Below, one piece after another: positions 61,901-64,000 of a DNA stretch of 64,000 nt. The notes under the pieces are model-generated. The model was given only the letters and a program-made list of their open reading frames with translations, was not told the DNA's origin and ran no database searches. This stretch comes from Caecitellus pseudoparvulus (lineage: Eukaryota; Bigyra: Bicosoecida). Where the stretch lies: contig CBFFRQ010000030.1 of assembly GCA_965644315.1 (NCBI GenBank), forward strand, positions 310,001 through 374,000, in the 5' to 3' direction. Made by a program: the position numbers and the translations under genes. Every line of letters begins with the position of its first letter. The stretch's first letter is position 1.

Positions 61901-64000
61901 CCCGAACGGCCCCGACACGCACGGCTTGCTTGGCTGCATCGCTGGACAGCGGGAAGCCCATTGCGTCCACAACGTGCAGTACGCCCGCCATTGACACGCT
62001 CTGCCGCGTGCCAGCGGCCACCTGCGCACCGTTGGACAGCATGACTGCTGAATCCAACTGGATGGGGGTCGACCGAGAGTGCACAGAGCTTGCAGTGGCA
62101 CTGGCTGCTCCAGCCCCTGTGCTGACTTGGACGGGAATGCTGTGCAACTCCTCAGCCCCCGTCACGAGATCGCGAGTGACGAGAGCTATCGTGCCGACAT
62201 GGCTCCCAAGGTGAGGCAGGCTGTGCTGGTTGTAGTGCACTGTCACGTGCAACGCTGCCTGTGAGCCTGGCTGTGTTGCTCCCGAGTCAAGGAACGCCAC
62301 CTCGCCCACACTCCGCGCCGCTTCGCTCTCCCAGAACAACCGCTGCTCAGCCACGCCCCCGCCCAAAGCTGGCACGGGCACACTGGAGATGCCAATGGAC
62401 GCCCACTGAAGGGCACTGTGCTGGGAAGTCAAAGCTGCGAAGTCCGCACTGGCGTTGTGTGTTCCAGATGCACAGCTGGAGTTCTGACCTGGAGGTGTGA
62501 GGCTGGCACTGTCCACATCCAGCACAGCTGCTCGCTGCACACGCATGGGCCCGGTGCCGAGGTTCGTCAAGTGCACGATGCCTTGGGCAAACACTGTCGG
62601 CTGCGACGACGCCAGGCGGGGAGCTCGCAAGTCCTGAATGGACACGGAGCTGGGGCAGATGGACACCGTCGATACCAGCAGTCGCACAGGCACGGGGATC
62701 ACCTCCCAGCTTGACGGCGCCCCAGCGACTTCCATGGCGATGGACACAGTGGCTGAGTGGAGCCCGGCTCGCAGCCCAGCCACCAATGCCTGCAGCTGCA
62801 AGGTGCTGGTGCTGTGGGCGGGAACGGCAACCTGCACACAAGCATGGCCTGCCTGCATGGAAGTGGGCAAGACTTGAATGTTGGCAGAGCTGCAGGGCTG
62901 TGCAGTTGCGGGTAGCGTGAGCCAACAGACATCGTGTGGAAGCAAGGCAAGCACCATGCCAGACCTGGCGCCAGTGTTGGACATTGTGATGCTCATGGTG
63001 CTCACGCCACCCGGCACAACTGAGCTGGGGCGCAGGAACTCAGTGATGGACTGAGGCGACAAGCTGAGCTTGGAAAGGCGCGCTTCGATTGTGATGGGGA
63101 TGGAATCAAGCGCAGTCCCAGCCTCATCGCCCACCCTTGATACCGAGAGGGCGAAAGAGAACACAGCAGACACAGGGTGCGACTCCAATACTGCTGGAAG
63201 CGACACTTGGGTTGTCAAGGCGACTTCATGCACCTCACCGTTCGTGCTCAGTAGCTCTGCGCTGCCGCCTGGTTGCACTGCCACACTCGGCAGCAAGGCG
63301 AGGGTCTCCGGTGCAATGCTGGTCAGTGCTGCCTGCACCTCGGACGGTGCCGAGGATGCACAGACTGGCGCTTCTGGGCTGCAGGAGAGGTACGCCTGGT
63401 CGATCACTGCGCTTCCAAGTAGGCGAAGGGAAGCAGTCCACCGGGCTGACGTTGCCCCGATGCGCAGAATGAGAGGCAGACTTGTGCTCGAGTTGGACAC
63501 ATCGTGAAGCTCAACCCGAGGAGGCTGGCGGGGCAGGAACAGTGCATGCCAGATGGTGTCGCTCTGGAGCTGCTCGCTCAATTGTGCTGTGCTGGTGCTG
63601 GGCAGGGCAGTTGGGGAAGCACTGCTTGTGGCCGCTGCAGATGTGGTGGGTGTGGCTGTGGCCTGAGAAGTGCTTGACTCGGTTGGAGAGGGGGTGGTGG
63701 ACAGTGTGGCAGATGTGCTTGGCGTTGGCAAGCTCGGTGAAGAGCTGGATGCCGTGGCCGATGCAGTGCCCGATGCCGATTGAGTCAAAGTGCCCGAGGC
63801 CGATGGCGACACAGTACCCGAGACCGATGGAGTCACAGTCCTCGGTGGTGTGATTGAAGCTGTCTGAGTAGGAGACACAGAAGCAGTGACTGAAGCAGAT
63901 GAGGAGACGGATGAAGTCTGAGTCGGTGTGTTTGGCGCTGATGGAGAAACTGATCTGTTTGGAGTGCTACTCGGAGTTGCGCTCGGAGATGGTGATGGAG
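58980..64000 (-). CDS. large multi-pass membrane protein with Ser/Thr-rich stalk and Cys-rich region (5' partial)
   Basis: Open without a stop from the window edge to 58980, over 1670 residues. From the N-terminal side: a mucin-like Ser/Thr/Pro run with repeated SASxT and SPSxT units; a long beta-rich, Cys-poor extracellular part with VSITM-like strands and repeated SVSIQ/LTNLGTGPM (Ig- or ASH-like) blocks; a Cys-rich GCC2/GCC3 (ephrin-receptor-like) segment (CLPCPAGTFSSL, CVPCVAGTYSLDG, CGPCPANTAC); then about ten hydrophobic helices (for example GLTIAAAFIFALGLYMCVIV and MVLFAASCFLALLPAIAATVW); and a basic cytosolic tail ending GRKRGRRGGLSLL. This plan occurs in large surface receptor- or channel-like proteins of stramenopiles, haptophytes and other protists. 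The function is unknown. The signal peptide lies outside the window. Confidence 0.75.
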   Translation of the reverse strand, partial: PSPSPSATPSSTPNRSVSPSAPNTPTQTSSVSSSASVTASVSPTQTASITPPRTVTPSVSGTVSPSASGTLTQSASGTASATASSSSPSLPTPSTSATLSTTPSPTESSTSQATATPTTSAAATSSASPTALPSTSTAQLSEQLQSDTIWHALFLPRQPPRVELHDVSNSSTSLPLILRIGATSARWTASLRLLGSAVIDQAYLSCSPEAPVCASSAPSEVQAALTSIAPETLALLPSVAVQPGGSAELLSTNGEVHEVALTTQVSLPAVLESHPVSAVFSFALSVSRVGDEAGTALDSIPITIEARLSKLSLSPQSITEFLRPSSVVPGGVSTMSITMSNTGARSGMVLALLPHDVCWLTLPATAQPCSSANIQVLPTSMQAGHACVQVAVPAHSTSTLQLQALVAGLRAGLHSATVSIAMEVAGAPSSWEVIPVPVRLLVSTVSICPSSVSIQDLRAPRLASSQPTVFAQGIVHLTNLGTGPMRVQRAAVLDVDSASLTPPGQNSSCASGTHNASADFAALTSQHSALQWASIGISSVPVPALGGGVAEQRLFWESEAARSVGEVAFLDSGATQPGSQAALHVTVHYNQHSLPHLGSHVGTIALVTRDLVTGAEELHSIPVQVSTGAGAASATASSVHSRSTPIQLDSAVMLSNGAQVAAGTRQSVSMAGVLHVVDAMGFPLSSDAAKQAVRVGAVRGAGGRRLQGGECPDGSGVPTWLQEASPAAVQTVASGGGPGAVEVLVAPTAPGDLALTFHVAPVHVPPPSSNLASPVLHSTEGWDGPPTACMALASTAALEVLPALCSGVGRVSAANSTRCMCAAGFGMDPSLASAQVTPASLRCLPCPAGTFSSLPTLRPVDAEGVCVPCVAGTYSLDGASACGPCPANTACAGGKVQVNAGFSLARGGLNAEDITAVACPNPFACEVGGNTSVLVQNTQCAEGHDPTSELCGHCRAGWQHYPPASGTRGACRKCPPAVQQGLTIAAAFIFALGLYMCVIVGWGAGSEQLAVVKVKLTRKTVHATSTGRLRGGGASVSSLRFTVLGLHWVASDAVRTVTGLAHSTVAGMLAPLRSRISPSLRAFAAWALLIFLQLNGAIRDLRTDASPALTLSSAVLGAPSLLSPNSFEFVCASGQSGIGLNRLYVGLLFPLVVLAVAATAAAPAGVAMHTFQPRAGSGSQSMPRTVLDTVACVLPLALWMSLPPALNAVATAILPVVQGRAGESRLVSDFSTIGEEQRVGLSILAALFIIAVCLGPPLVLAKLYSTANRLEEGAFIAEGRVARERHTGVPSFAWRAWGYLWGWHQPSTWWWNMVLFAASCFLALLPAIAATVWLRAYLAMLTCTLLWLALGYLEPYNVHVAVDQQRSVGHLVGLPSTVAPGMEKSNLRQQLMVHGMHAEAQTRTRIMRVIVIAVLVHAGAIHVSNVWRVMLFAESSSSAAAAGAPNANLEGSLRPSTLRGSLAAADWVLWLQLWLPVCMCLYFLLPRRVLSLCTALWASASTVSVQVVSAALSGLGKAESARSAQHWPQTTHSSVLTKHRDLASQVHSPKVQVGKVDVSGVLQAPSAVSQNPMLKPRRAQRRIASSTPVAGLSVPVLDEEVLAAATYTASLSSATVSARLRSLSNSRKASIGAVVHRQRRSTSRTSTSRAQPEHEEGQLGRKRGRRGGLSLL
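63540..64000 (-). repeat. Ser/Thr-rich mucin-like coding repeat
   Basis: Degenerate short repeats (units like SASGT, SPTQT, STSAT) in the minus-strand gene continue to the window edge. They predict a densely O-glycosylated extracellular stalk. Confidence 0.75.

Noticed and set aside
1-64000. tRNA genes, rRNA, CRISPR arrays, insertion sequences or transposase genes
   Set aside because: No B-box-like ggttcgaatcc with a foldable clover, no regular short direct repeats with unique spacers, and no transposase or reverse transcriptase motifs were found by reading.
1-64000. A TGTAA-type polyadenylation signal as in green algae
   Set aside because: The pentamer occurs near a few stops (for example downstream of CPSF-160) but not consistently, so it cannot be used to assign lineage.

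Overview
This is a gene-dense, GC-rich nuclear segment from a flagellated unicellular eukaryote. Evidence for a eukaryotic nucleus: short spliceosomal introns, cytosolic ribosomal protein genes (uL18/RPL5, eS17/RPS17), the signal-peptide-bearing translocon subunit TRAP-alpha, CPSF-160, UTP11 and a Tim9-type chaperone. Evidence for a motile axoneme: DRC11/IQCA1, dynein light chain LC1 (DNAL1), a tubulin tyrosine ligase-like enzyme and a WDR17-type protein. The Ser/Thr-rich multi-pass cysteine-rich membrane protein at the right edge is of a kind seen in stramenopile and haptophyte protists, so I lean towards a protist alga or heterotrophic flagellate. The lineage itself cannot be fixed from this window.

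Layout. 1-655: 3' part of UTP11. 1323-4792 (-): AGC-type kinase. 5056-9960 (-): WDR17-like protein, divergent from 10607-13352 (+) DRC11. 13480-15268 (-): dual-specificity phosphatase. 15521-16366 (-): TRAP-alpha. 16687-18212 (-): RPL5. 18371-20986 (-): PH-TPR protein. 21251-22423 (-): CDK10/11-like kinase, divergent from 22671-23747 (+) URI/prefoldin-like protein, followed by 23808-25484 (+) RRM protein. 25834-29767 (+): an unrecognised gene made of repeated ~140-residue exons, three of them in a near-perfect 504-bp tandem array. 30248-32770 (+): LRR plus SAP-like protein. 32923-36460 (-): formin with a signal peptide and membrane span, divergent from 36742-43119 (+) CPSF-160. 43290-44212 (+): RPS17. 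44478-45441 (+): DNAL1. 45447-46214 (-): UBP-type zinc-finger protein. 46715-47109 (-): Tim9-like protein. 47376-49244 (-): ubiquitin-fold-like protein. 49705-50622 (+): SAM methyltransferase. 50695-53220 (-): long coiled-coil protein. 53760-57198 (+): TTLL. 57508-58539 (-): ankyrin-repeat protein. 58980-64000 (-): large membrane protein cut by the window edge.

Gene models were built by hand: an intron was accepted when a GT...AG pair restored the reading phase and, where possible, rebuilt a conserved family block. Most introns are about 60-110 bp, and the donor GTGCGT is strikingly common. The two ribosomal protein genes both appear to have a first coding exon that is only the ATG.

Most genes are unrelated housekeeping functions in both orientations with short spacers. 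The points that stand out are the recently amplified exon array of unknown function, a Tim9 that has lost exactly the two cysteines of one disulfide pair, and a plant-class-I-like formin architecture.
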